Source: Verrucomicrobiales bacterium (GTDB taxonomy: Bacteria > Verrucomicrobiota > Verrucomicrobiia > Verrucomicrobiales > DEV007). Taken from it: a DNA stretch of 64,000 nt. Positions 37,689 through 45,135 of the stretch are shown piece after piece. Made by a program: the position numbers and the translations under genes. The notes under the pieces are model-generated. The model did no database searches. It had not been told where the DNA came from and worked only from the letters and a program-made list of their open reading frames with translations. The stretch's first letter is position 1. Each line of letters starts with the position of its first letter. The stretch spans positions 51,745-115,744 of the forward strand of contig JAPYUT010000005.1 of assembly GCA_029940475.1 (NCBI GenBank), written 5' to 3'.

Positions 37689-37691
37689 TCA
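37661..37691 (-). other. In-frame TGA with SECIS-like hairpin
   Basis: TGA at 37689-37691 interrupts an otherwise continuous frame (PDDL, stop, SFFWRQVVPLG). Eleven bases later the RNA can form a 6-bp stem GCGGCA/UGCCGC (37661-37677) with the loop GGUCG. The loop begins 17 bases after the UGA. This position and a G at the start of the loop fit the general bacterial SECIS pattern, and the loop shares GGUC with the E. coli fdhF element. The bulged U of the E. coli element is absent. Confidence 0.45.
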
Positions 37692-39335
37692 CAAGTCATC
37701 CGGTTGCGGGGCGGTAATGTAACCGTTGGCAACAAAGAGATCCTGCCAGCCGTCGTTGTCCAGATCGGCGAATACACTGCTCCATGCCCATCGCCCCATC
37801 TCGACAGCACCGTCGTATTCCACGAACTGGTTTGGCTTTATTTGGCTTAGCAAGGTATTACCTTTTGCAAAGCGTTGGTAGACCGGCAGTAATCCGGCAT
37901 TGTCTCCTGCGAGGAATTGCGGCTGCGAAGTAATACGTGCGCCGGCGTTTGAATACATATTGCCAACATACAAGTCCGGGCGGCCATCGCGATTGTAGTC
38001 ACCCCAGCTTGCTGACATTCCGGCCCCCCGGTCCTGCACTCCCAGTTTGGCGGCAATTTCACTGAAGATGCGGTTGCCGTCCTGGGCGGGGTCGTTGCGG
38101 TAAAGCTGGTTGGGTCCGTAGTCATTGGCAACGTAGAGATCGGGATCGCCATCAAGGTCAAAATCATGCCAAATCGCGGCAAGGCTGTGCCTGTTATTGC
38201 CTTTGTTCAGGCCGGTCAGGCCGGTCACCTCCGTAAATGACCAGTCGCCACTGCCACTGAACAGCTGGTTTTCGCCACCGTCCCGGGCATCATGAAAAAG
38301 AAAACTGTCATTGGCAGCATCAGTGATGCTATCACCCAGCGCGAAGGTGACAAACAGGTCAAGGTTCCCGTCGAGGTTGTAATCAGCGGCGGCCAGGGCG
38401 TGGCAGTCAGCACTATTGGTATGCAGCACTCCCCGGAAAGTGAATTTCAAGTTTCCCTCATTTTCCAGCAGTGAAATGCCTGCGGGTGTGGCGAGGATGA
38501 GATCCTGATCATTGTCATTGTCGATATCGACAAAAAGCGCCGCGCTTGTATGGTCAAGCACCCCAACCCCGGCATCGACTTCTTTTACCGTTCCATCCGG
38601 CTGATGAAGGAACAGCCGGTTTGGCAGCCCGCCCGGTTGACAGATATAGACATCGTCACGGTTGTCCCCGTCGACATCTCCCAGTGCCATGCCGTTGCGA
38701 ATGAAGGCATCGATTCCGTGTGCCGCCTCAATGCGGTTGAGCCAATGGTCGATGCCGCGGGAAAGATGGTGCCGGAAAGCAGGCTCCTTTCCTATCACCT
38801 CTTTAGTCTGGTCATCAAACCAGGCAACAGGACTTTCAGCTGGCGGCGAAAAAACGGCCTCCTTGAGGGCCTGAAGGCGAACAGATCCATTCTTTTCGAC
38901 AATCCATGCCGCGGTCATTTGGCCGACAACGGAGAATAATCCACCATTGTTGAGCTGTGCGCTCAGCTCAATCCTGGCAAAGGTGGTAAAGTTTTTCGCG
39001 CCATTTTCGATTTTAAAGACGTGTGCCGCGCTGTGGTGGCTGTCGGGATTTGACCCGGTAAATTTTTCGCAAGTGGCTAATACAGACTCCGGTATGTTGT
39101 CGCCGGTCAGCAGAACCATGCCGCCTGCCATGCCGGCCACGATTTCTTCCAGTGCGCTTTCTGCCATCGCGGCCCTTTGCTCACTTTCTTCAAGAGTCTT
39201 GATCGGGCGTTGTGCCATTGGCTTGAGGTTGTCCCTTCCCGCCTTGGGCACTGCGGTTTCCTGTGCGGAGGGTTTCCTGCAGCAGGGGAACAATAACCAG
39301 GCGGCAAGCAGGGTGAAGATGGGCAGACGTATCAT
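37689..39335 (-). CDS. FG-GAP repeat lipoprotein, N-terminal part (ends at in-frame TGA)
   Basis: ATG at 39335 places a lipoprotein-like signal first (MIRLPIFTLLAAWLLFPCC); an upstream ATG at 39395 would precede it. The 548 residues before the TGA have a helical region and then calcium-binding FG-GAP/VCBS repeats (GDVDGDNRDDVYI, VDIDNDNDQDLILA, YNLDGNLDLFVT, HDFDLDGDPDLYVA, DYNRDGRPDLYVG, ADLDNDGWQDLFVANG). These form an extracellular beta-propeller. The protein would be a short propeller without its ASPIC part. The frame and homology continue after the TGA to position 36441, for a total of 964 residues. Translation must read through, or this allele is broken. Confidence 0.82.
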   Translation of the reverse strand: MIRLPIFTLLAAWLLFPCCRKPSAQETAVPKAGRDNLKPMAQRPIKTLEESEQRAAMAESALEEIVAGMAGGMVLLTGDNIPESVLATCEKFTGSNPDSHHSAAHVFKIENGAKNFTTFARIELSAQLNNGGLFSVVGQMTAAWIVEKNGSVRLQALKEAVFSPPAESPVAWFDDQTKEVIGKEPAFRHHLSRGIDHWLNRIEAAHGIDAFIRNGMALGDVDGDNRDDVYICQPGGLPNRLFLHQPDGTVKEVDAGVGVLDHTSAALFVDIDNDNDQDLILATPAGISLLENEGNLKFTFRGVLHTNSADCHALAAADYNLDGNLDLFVTFALGDSITDAANDSFLFHDARDGGENQLFSGSGDWSFTEVTGLTGLNKGNNRHSLAAIWHDFDLDGDPDLYVANDYGPNQLYRNDPAQDGNRIFSEIAAKLGVQDRGAGMSASWGDYNRDGRPDLYVGNMYSNAGARITSQPQFLAGDNAGLLPVYQRFAKGNTLLSQIKPNQFVEYDGAVEMGRWAWSSVFADLDNDGWQDLFVANGYITAPQPDDL

Positions 39336-39441
39336 TCGCAGGGCGGTCCAAGTGCCGGCCTGGGATTTAAGGCCTCTTGATACCGGGCATGTCATCTGCC
39401 CTGTAGCATGATCGAAATTCTGCTGCCGGGGGGAAGCGTGT

Positions 39442-40833
39442 TCATTTTCCGGTAAAGCCGACCTTTTCCGCCCATTGGTCGTGTGCTTTTTTCAACTTTA
39501 ATAAAACAGGAGCCATGGTGATGGCATGATTTTGCCTTTCCGGGGCCGGGTCATTTAAATTAACGAGCTGGGTGGACTTGGGCAGGGGCTGACCGGGTTC
39601 CCAGTTCCATGAGCCCCGGGAAATTAATTTCCACTCGCCTATGCGGACGGCCCAGCTGCTAAACCATCCCCAGTGCATGACTTTGTTAGGGGTTTTCGCC
39701 TCTTCTGATGCAATGATTTTCAACAGGCTGAAACCATCGAGTTCAGGGCTCCCGGGATCTGTCTTAATTGCGCAAAGCTCCAAGAGCGTTGGCAACCAGT
39801 CCATTGCCGTGATGGCCTGATTACGTGATTCACCTGCAGGCAATACTCCCGGGTAGGAGATGATTGCCGGCACGCGAATGCCACCCTCGAAAAAGGAACC
39901 CTTGTTGCCTTTCCATTTCCCAGTGTATCCACCCCCACTGGCGCCATAGAAGTGCCCCTTGGGATAACCGCTCTTGTGGTTGTCTACGCGTATGCGGTTA
40001 CCCGTTTCCTCGGAGTGCCCGTTGTCGCTCATGTAGACGATGATCGTGTTTTGACGGAGGTTCAGGGATTCCAGTTTGTTTACGATCTCTCCGATGTAGT
40101 GATCGGTCGCATGCATGATGGTGGCGTAGGACTTCCTCGCCGGGTCCTTCATGTCTTTGAACGGCTCGGCGAATTTCTTTGGCGCCTGTTCGGGGTAATG
40201 CGGGATGTTGAAGGGAACGTAAAGAAAAAAGGGACGCGCCTTGTTTTCCTCGATGAATGCCAAGCAGCGATTGGTCATCAGTTCCGGGAAGTATTGGCCA
40301 TCGGCCTTTACTGACGTGGTTCCCTCGTATAGGTCGTGAAATCCCACATGGTGCAAAAAATAGTGGTTGTAGTTGTCAATGAAACCGTCCCGGATACCAA
40401 AGAATTCATCGAATCCCTGCTTCTTGGGCCCATAGTCCTGATGTGCCCCGAGATGCCACTTCCCAAACAGCGCGGTTCGGTACCCGGCTTGTTTCAGGGA
40501 CTCCGCAATCGTGACTTCCTCCAGGGCCATGTTGATTCCCCTGGGCCCGTTCATGTCGCCCTGCGTCCACCGGTTGACTCCGCTACGTTGAGGGTGACGC
40601 CCCGTGAGCAGGGCGGCCCGGGCAGGGCAACATACGGTGTGGGAATAGGCCTGGGTGAAACGCACGCCCGTCTCCGCCAGCTTGTCGATATTGGGTGTCA
40701 TTAAGTCCTTGGATCCATAGCAACCGGCATCCAGGGTTCCCTGGTCATCAGTGAAGATAAGGATGACATTGGGGTTTCTGGCAGCGGCACAGGCCAGGGT
40801 TAAACAAATAAGGGTTGGAATTAAAAGGCGCAT
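39442..40833 (-). CDS. Sulfatase (arylsulfatase family), exported
   Basis: ATG at 40833 gives 463 residues with a signal peptide (MRLLIPTLICLTLACAAA). The opening NVILIFTDDQGTLDAGCYG supplies metal ligands. The formylglycine motif is C68-C-P-A-R72 followed by ALLTGRH, and YMSDNGHSEE carries the later Asp-Asn pair. Motifs are complete, so activity on a sulfate ester is likely. The gene is divergent from mannonate dehydratase with only 35 bases between starts, suggesting shared regulation and a sulfated uronate-containing glycan as substrate (inference). Confidence 0.93.
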   Translation of the reverse strand: MRLLIPTLICLTLACAAARNPNVILIFTDDQGTLDAGCYGSKDLMTPNIDKLAETGVRFTQAYSHTVCCPARAALLTGRHPQRSGVNRWTQGDMNGPRGINMALEEVTIAESLKQAGYRTALFGKWHLGAHQDYGPKKQGFDEFFGIRDGFIDNYNHYFLHHVGFHDLYEGTTSVKADGQYFPELMTNRCLAFIEENKARPFFLYVPFNIPHYPEQAPKKFAEPFKDMKDPARKSYATIMHATDHYIGEIVNKLESLNLRQNTIIVYMSDNGHSEETGNRIRVDNHKSGYPKGHFYGASGGGYTGKWKGNKGSFFEGGIRVPAIISYPGVLPAGESRNQAITAMDWLPTLLELCAIKTDPGSPELDGFSLLKIIASEEAKTPNKVMHWGWFSSWAVRIGEWKLISRGSWNWEPGQPLPKSTQLVNLNDPAPERQNHAITMAPVLLKLKKAHDQWAEKVGFTGK

Positions 40834-40868
40834 TGTTTCGGCTTTGTGATGAGCGTAAGTCATACATC

Positions 40869-41816
40869 ATGCGCCTGTCCATGATTGTCACGCCCTTCTG
40901 CGGGGAGAACCTGCAACTCGCGGCTCAAGTGGGAGTTGAGGAGATTGTTGCGGTCTACCCCGGGCCCGGGCTGGAGAATCTGCTGAAGGTTAAGCGAAAG
41001 GTTGAGGCGCACGGCATGAGGTTGACTCACATTGAGCGCAAGTTACCGCATGAGCAGATCGTTCATGGCCTTCCAGGGCGCAATGGGCAGGTTGAAATGA
41101 TAAAGAATCTTCTCCGCGATATGGCGGAGGGAGGGCTTGAGGTTTTGTGTTATAACTGGATGCCGAGTGAGGATTGGTGCCGGACAACAAGCCTTAATCC
41201 TGAGCGTGGCGGGTCATACAGCACGGCCTTTAATGTCAATAACCATCGCAGAAATGTAACCGATGCGGACGGCCCTCCACAGGAAGCGACATCCGCGTCC
41301 CGCCTGTGGGAAAACCTGGAGAATTTTCTTGATGAGGTATTACCAGTTGCCGAAGACGCAGGGGTTAAGCTGGCGGTACATCCGGATGATCCGCCGCTTG
41401 AAAATTTCTGGGGGCAGGAACAAATTCTCTACAGCATTGATGCCCTCGAGCGTGTCACTCAGCTTGCACCAAGCCCGAGCAACGGAGTTTGCCTTTGCGC
41501 CGGGTCTCTTGGCCCGGCGGGCGAGGATATCACAGCGGGTATTCGCCGGCTTGCTGACAGGATTCATTTTGTTCATTTGCGCAATACACGGGGGCCTGCC
41601 GACAACTTCCAGGAGACATGGCCCGATAATGGCGAAAGCGACCTGCCTGAGGTCATGCATACACTGTATGATATTGGCTACCGGGGCACGATCAGGCCTG
41701 ATCACGCGCCCTCAATGCTTGGGGAGAGCAACATCGCGCCGGGCTATGAGATGAAAGGCCGTCTTTTTGCCGCCGGTTACCTGCGGGGATTAATGCAGGC
41801 TTGCCGGCAGAAATAG
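40869..41816 (+). CDS. uxuA: Mannonate dehydratase family protein
   Basis: ATG at 40869 gives 315 residues; a TTG at 40815 would overlap the divergent sulfatase start. The protein has the UxuA TIM-barrel features: the CYNWMPSEDW segment, LAVHPDDPP, CLCAGSLG, HFVHLRNT and the closing RPDHAPSMLGE. UxuA dehydrates D-mannonate to 2-keto-3-deoxygluconate in glucuronate catabolism, using Fe2+ or Mn2+ held by His, Cys, His and Asp ligands that are visible in these motifs. It is shorter than E. coli UxuA (394), like the compact forms in several phyla. No other uronate gene is adjacent. Confidence 0.85.
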   Translation: MRLSMIVTPFCGENLQLAAQVGVEEIVAVYPGPGLENLLKVKRKVEAHGMRLTHIERKLPHEQIVHGLPGRNGQVEMIKNLLRDMAEGGLEVLCYNWMPSEDWCRTTSLNPERGGSYSTAFNVNNHRRNVTDADGPPQEATSASRLWENLENFLDEVLPVAEDAGVKLAVHPDDPPLENFWGQEQILYSIDALERVTQLAPSPSNGVCLCAGSLGPAGEDITAGIRRLADRIHFVHLRNTRGPADNFQETWPDNGESDLPEVMHTLYDIGYRGTIRPDHAPSMLGESNIAPGYEMKGRLFAAGYLRGLMQACRQK

Positions 41817-41824
41817 AAAAAACG

Positions 41825-41937
41825 ACGGTGCCCTGGTCTCACCGGCTCAGCCCTTGGTTAAGAAGATCAAAATTCTGGACATCTTCAGGCTGGAATCAAG
41901 TCATACAGGCATGCGCGAACTGGATCAGGGGCACCGT
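41825..41937. repeat. Separated 9-bp inverted repeat between convergent genes
   Basis: ACGGTGCCC at 41825-41833 is exactly complementary to GGGCACCGT at 41929-41937, with 95 bases between. On the minus strand the second arm is followed by CGTTTTTT, so this could be a long-loop terminator for the protease gene. Nothing else is visible in this intergenic stretch. Confidence 0.35.
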
Positions 41938-41945
41938 TTACAAGG

Positions 41946-43151
41946 TTATTTTGCCCCGGGGGCACTGATATCCACGGATCCATCATCGGCAACAGAGTAG
42001 CTGAAGGCCTTTTTTGAGGTGGCGCCATTAACGTGGCAGGCAATTACCCGGAACTGGGCGTTTTTGCCGGCGGTATGGGTGGTACATTTCAGCAGGAATC
42101 TGCCGTCGCCGTCCGGGACCGTTGTCACGGTTGTTGCGTCATAATCACTGCCGCCTTCCGGATCGGCATAGGCGACAAGGGCATATACCGGGATTTTCGA
42201 GTCCACTTGACCTCGGCAGAGGAATCCGCCCGGCACCTTGGTGATTTTAAAGTCGCTGAAATTCGCCTTTGCGGGCAGCGACAGTCCCTTGATTGAACCT
42301 GAGAATTGCGGGTGTGAAGCAAGGCGCATGGCGTGTGCCAGGGTTAGAAAGGAACCTTTACCCTGTCCCCGCAATTCATCCCCATAGGTGCGGTTACCGC
42401 TACCCATCAATGCCGTGCCGAAAGCGGCCCGCTCGTCGGGGCGCTCCCTGTTGTGCGGCAATGACAGTGCGTGCCCGAGTTCATGGGCGATCCCCCCGAT
42501 GAAGATTGTATTATGTTTTCCCATCGAGATCCGACCGTATTGGCCATCGCGCATCATTGTTTTTTCAGTGAGGTTCCTGGTGTCAAGGATCGGCTCGTCA
42601 AGTTGCCATGCGGTTCCCGAACGATGGGAACCACCGGCGTAATAAGGACTCCTGTGGCGCATAGTTCGTGTTTTCTCATCCCATTCACCGAGATTGCAGA
42701 AGATAACGATGGTTTCGCGAGAGGAATCGATGCCCGCTTCGTGCAGTACCGGCAGGCATTCCCGCCGAATTTTTTGACCGCTTTTGACGTTGTATTCAGC
42801 GTAGGCATCCGTTCCCTTCACAAGATATATTTTAAGCAGGCCGTCCTTCTCCTGCTGCAGATTGATGGAGCGGCGCCCAAAGCCTATTCGTTCCATCTCG
42901 TTTGCATAAAACTTGCGGATATGAAACAGGATTCGGGATAAGCGCTGGCGATAGGCGGTTGCCGGCTCACGATCAGCAGGTGTCCAGTAGACAATATGCA
43001 ACTTTCGATTTCCCGGGCGCGGTTTCTTGGCATGCCATGCATCAAGGATGGCACGCCCCTTTTTTGCCTGCGTCGTGATGTCAGCCTGAAGATCAGCATG
43101 GGCCGTGCAGGTGAAGCAGAGTAGTGCAATAAGGCAGGATGATGTGGACAT
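41946..43151 (-). CDS. Secreted metzincin-like zinc metalloprotease (putative)
   Basis: The 401-residue protein starts with a signal peptide (residues 1-19). A zinc-site motif HELGHALSLPHN gives His223, Glu224, His227 and His233, the HExxHxxxxxH spacing of metzincins, with Ser in place of the usual Gly after the third helix turn. Before it lies a segment KLHIVYWTPADREPATAYRQRL like other secreted proteases of this phylum. The last 110 residues are a beta-rich domain. The substrate is unknown. It is on the minus strand, convergent with uxuA and 51 bases downstream of the heme protein gene. Confidence 0.75.
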   Translation of the reverse strand: MSTSSCLIALLCFTCTAHADLQADITTQAKKGRAILDAWHAKKPRPGNRKLHIVYWTPADREPATAYRQRLSRILFHIRKFYANEMERIGFGRRSINLQQEKDGLLKIYLVKGTDAYAEYNVKSGQKIRRECLPVLHEAGIDSSRETIVIFCNLGEWDEKTRTMRHRSPYYAGGSHRSGTAWQLDEPILDTRNLTEKTMMRDGQYGRISMGKHNTIFIGGIAHELGHALSLPHNRERPDERAAFGTALMGSGNRTYGDELRGQGKGSFLTLAHAMRLASHPQFSGSIKGLSLPAKANFSDFKITKVPGGFLCRGQVDSKIPVYALVAYADPEGGSDYDATTVTTVPDGDGRFLLKCTTHTAGKNAQFRVIACHVNGATSKKAFSYSVADDGSVDISAPGAK

Positions 43152-43202
43152 TATGATGCAGAGTAGAGCTTCCCCGAAGGGTATGTGGCAAATGATATTA
43201 AT

Positions 43203-44525
43203 CTACTTCCTCCAGTAGGCAGGAAGGCCTTTTTTTGTTGCCAACAAGATCTTGAGAATGCGCGTGCATTCCCTGTCGCCGAGGTGACCGATGATCTTGG
43301 CTTCACCTTTGCCGTGGAGGGACTGCCATAATTTCAGGTAGAAGGTTTTTTTCATTACCGGATGCAGGTGGTCAAACGAGGATGAATAGATCATGTAGCT
43401 AAGGCGGGTTTTAAAGAGCCGGGAAAGCAATTGGAGATCACGCAATGAGTGCCCATCTGCATCGCGCAGGGCTCCTCCGGCAAAGGATTTCTGGAAAGCC
43501 TCACCACCTTCCACGCCCCAAATTTCGAGATTGGCCTCATCGGTAAAGAGGAGGACACGCAGCAGGTCATTGGCACCCCGATCGATGTAACTGAGCGTGG
43601 CTGCCCCGATTTTTCCCTTTGGCCGGTCAGTGTGTTTTCCGACATTAGCATCAATATACAGCCAACGCTTTGTGTTGAGGTGTGCCCTGATGATTGCATT
43701 GTGAGCCATCACCTGATGCTCAAGCACCATCAACGCGACAATGTCACTTGTTGGCGCAAGGTATTTTGAGGTATCAAAGGCTTTGCCGAGGGTCTTGAGA
43801 TTTCCGCCGTAATCCATGACCGGTATGGCTTCTCCAGGAGCACCTTCCTTATAGTAGATATTCCCCTGATGCCGTTGGCCGGCACTTTCCCCGGTCACAA
43901 ACCATCCGCCCCAGCGCTCATTGATGGGACTTGAGTGATCAGTACGCCGTGTGCCGGCACCAAAGATCGGTGAGCCGATTGAATTGGGATAAACCGAACG
44001 AACGATCATCCCGGGATAGCCATTCGTGCGTGAACTTCCGTGGCAATTGAGGCACTGGTTATCGCGTACGATATGCGGCTCAGCCTGGCGCCCGAAGGGC
44101 GTGTCCATGCGATAAAAAATGGGACCAAGGTCCGGATCCATGGATGCTATCTCAATAGATCCGCCCTGCACCCATCCGACATAGAAATTTTCCGAGAAAT
44201 AGATAGCCCGTGGACGTTGAGGCCGGATTAGGTCATTCTGGAAACTGGTATGCGAAAAGACCAGCACCTGCGATTCCAGCGGAACATCAATCTTGTCAAG
44301 CAGGCTGTGCAGGAAGGCTTTCTCGCTGGTGTTATCGAGCCCGAGCTTTCCCTGTTCGTAGGGAAGGATCATTGCTGCAATAGGATCCTTTGGCTTTGTA
44401 TCGGAGTAGTTGATGGGAGCTTCCTCATAGAAAAGAAATCCCGCATTTGCCCAGGAGGCAAGCAACATGAACCATGCGAGCCAGATAATAAGTCGATAAA
44501 CCTGCACCGTTCTGGAGATTCTCAT
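43203..44525 (-). CDS. Periplasmic c-type heme protein, co-transcribed with NsrR-like regulator
   Basis: The 440-residue protein has an N-terminal signal or anchor helix (LIIWLAWFMLLASWANA), and one c-type heme motif CLNCH (Cys158, Cys161, His162) in NQCLNCHGSS. The rest is conserved in style but I cannot name a family; it looks like the 'cytochrome c-domain' proteins of Planctomycetes and Verrucomicrobia. Its ATG overlaps the TGA of the regulator gene (ATGA), so translation is coupled. Because the partner resembles NsrR, a role in nitric-oxide or nitrite metabolism or defence is a reasonable inference, not shown. Confidence 0.75.
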   Translation of the reverse strand: MRISRTVQVYRLIIWLAWFMLLASWANAGFLFYEEAPINYSDTKPKDPIAAMILPYEQGKLGLDNTSEKAFLHSLLDKIDVPLESQVLVFSHTSFQNDLIRPQRPRAIYFSENFYVGWVQGGSIEIASMDPDLGPIFYRMDTPFGRQAEPHIVRDNQCLNCHGSSRTNGYPGMIVRSVYPNSIGSPIFGAGTRRTDHSSPINERWGGWFVTGESAGQRHQGNIYYKEGAPGEAIPVMDYGGNLKTLGKAFDTSKYLAPTSDIVALMVLEHQVMAHNAIIRAHLNTKRWLYIDANVGKHTDRPKGKIGAATLSYIDRGANDLLRVLLFTDEANLEIWGVEGGEAFQKSFAGGALRDADGHSLRDLQLLSRLFKTRLSYMIYSSSFDHLHPVMKKTFYLKLWQSLHGKGEAKIIGHLGDRECTRILKILLATKKGLPAYWRK

Positions 44526-44971
44526 GACAGTCGATTCCCGGTTGTGCCCAGGAGTAATTCCAGGGTTGCCTGAGAGCGGGTTATTTCATCGAGCGAATAA
44601 CGGTCCAGGCATTCAAGGAATGCATCGCGAGCTTCGGCGAAGATATGCTTAAGTTTACAGGCCGGGCTAATGCAACAATTCCCCCCGTTAGGCTTAAGGC
44701 ACTCGACAAGGGCGAAATTTTCGGTTTTACGAACGATTTCGCCAATGCCTATTTCTGAGGCGGGGTGCGAAAGAACCAACCCCCCACCTCTTCCCCGGGC
44801 GGTGTCCAGATAGCCGAGTTTTGCAAGGTGGTGAGTGACTTTTGCAACGTGATTGTATGAAATTGCGTAGATTTCCGCTATTTCCCTGGCTGAAGTCCGC
44901 TCACCGTTTTTACAGGTCGCCGCCCGGATCAGCACCCGCAATAAGTAATTTGTGAACTGACTGAGCTCCAT
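44522..44971 (-). CDS. nsrR: Rrf2 family regulator, NsrR-like
   Basis: The 149-residue protein has the Rrf2 winged helix (FTNYLLRVLIRAAT, then SREIAEIYAISYNHVAKVTHHLAKLGY, and ARGRGGGLVL). A cysteine cluster with C91, C99, C100 and C105 (CLKPNGGNCCISPAC) is spaced like the iron-sulfur ligands of NsrR (C91, C96, C102 in E. coli). NsrR senses nitric oxide through a [2Fe-2S] or [4Fe-4S] cluster and represses detoxification genes. The gene overlaps the heme-protein gene by four bases. A 27-base palindrome lies directly at its start, covering a TATAAT box, so autoregulation is likely. It could also be a different Rrf2 member such as IscR. Confidence 0.8.
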   Translation of the reverse strand: MELSQFTNYLLRVLIRAATCKNGERTSAREIAEIYAISYNHVAKVTHHLAKLGYLDTARGRGGGLVLSHPASEIGIGEIVRKTENFALVECLKPNGGNCCISPACKLKHIFAEARDAFLECLDRYSLDEITRSQATLELLLGTTGNRLS

Positions 44972-44996
44972 AATATGTATTACAAATACCTATTAT
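44970..44996 (-). promoter_or_regulatory. Palindromic operator over the nsrR promoter
   Basis: The 12-base arms (ATAATATGTATT and AATACCTATTAT, around ACA) match at 11 of 12 positions. The core GTATT-ACA-AATAC is perfect. The site resembles the AT-rich NsrR half-site ATGYATTT and overlaps a perfect TATAAT at 44991-44996 (minus strand), so binding would block RNA polymerase at this promoter. Confidence 0.7.
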
Positions 44997-45135
44997 AAGC
45001 TAATCTCACAAAATTAATACGGAGCTTTCAGTGAAAATCAGCGGCAGGGCTTAATTTTACAGGCTGGAGAATGAAAACGGGAATCGTTTTCAGCACTAGA
45101 CGCTGGCGCGACTTTAAAGTATCAAGGGGCACCAC

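Noticed and set aside
37689..37691. TGA decoded as tryptophan in this organism
   Set aside because: Several genes here end in TGA, including nsrR, whose stop overlaps the next start, so TGA is a working stop codon.
40815..40868. Longer mannonate dehydratase from TTG 40815
   Set aside because: It would overlap the start of the divergent sulfatase gene and adds residues without family homology. ATG 40869 gives the normal MRLSMIV start.
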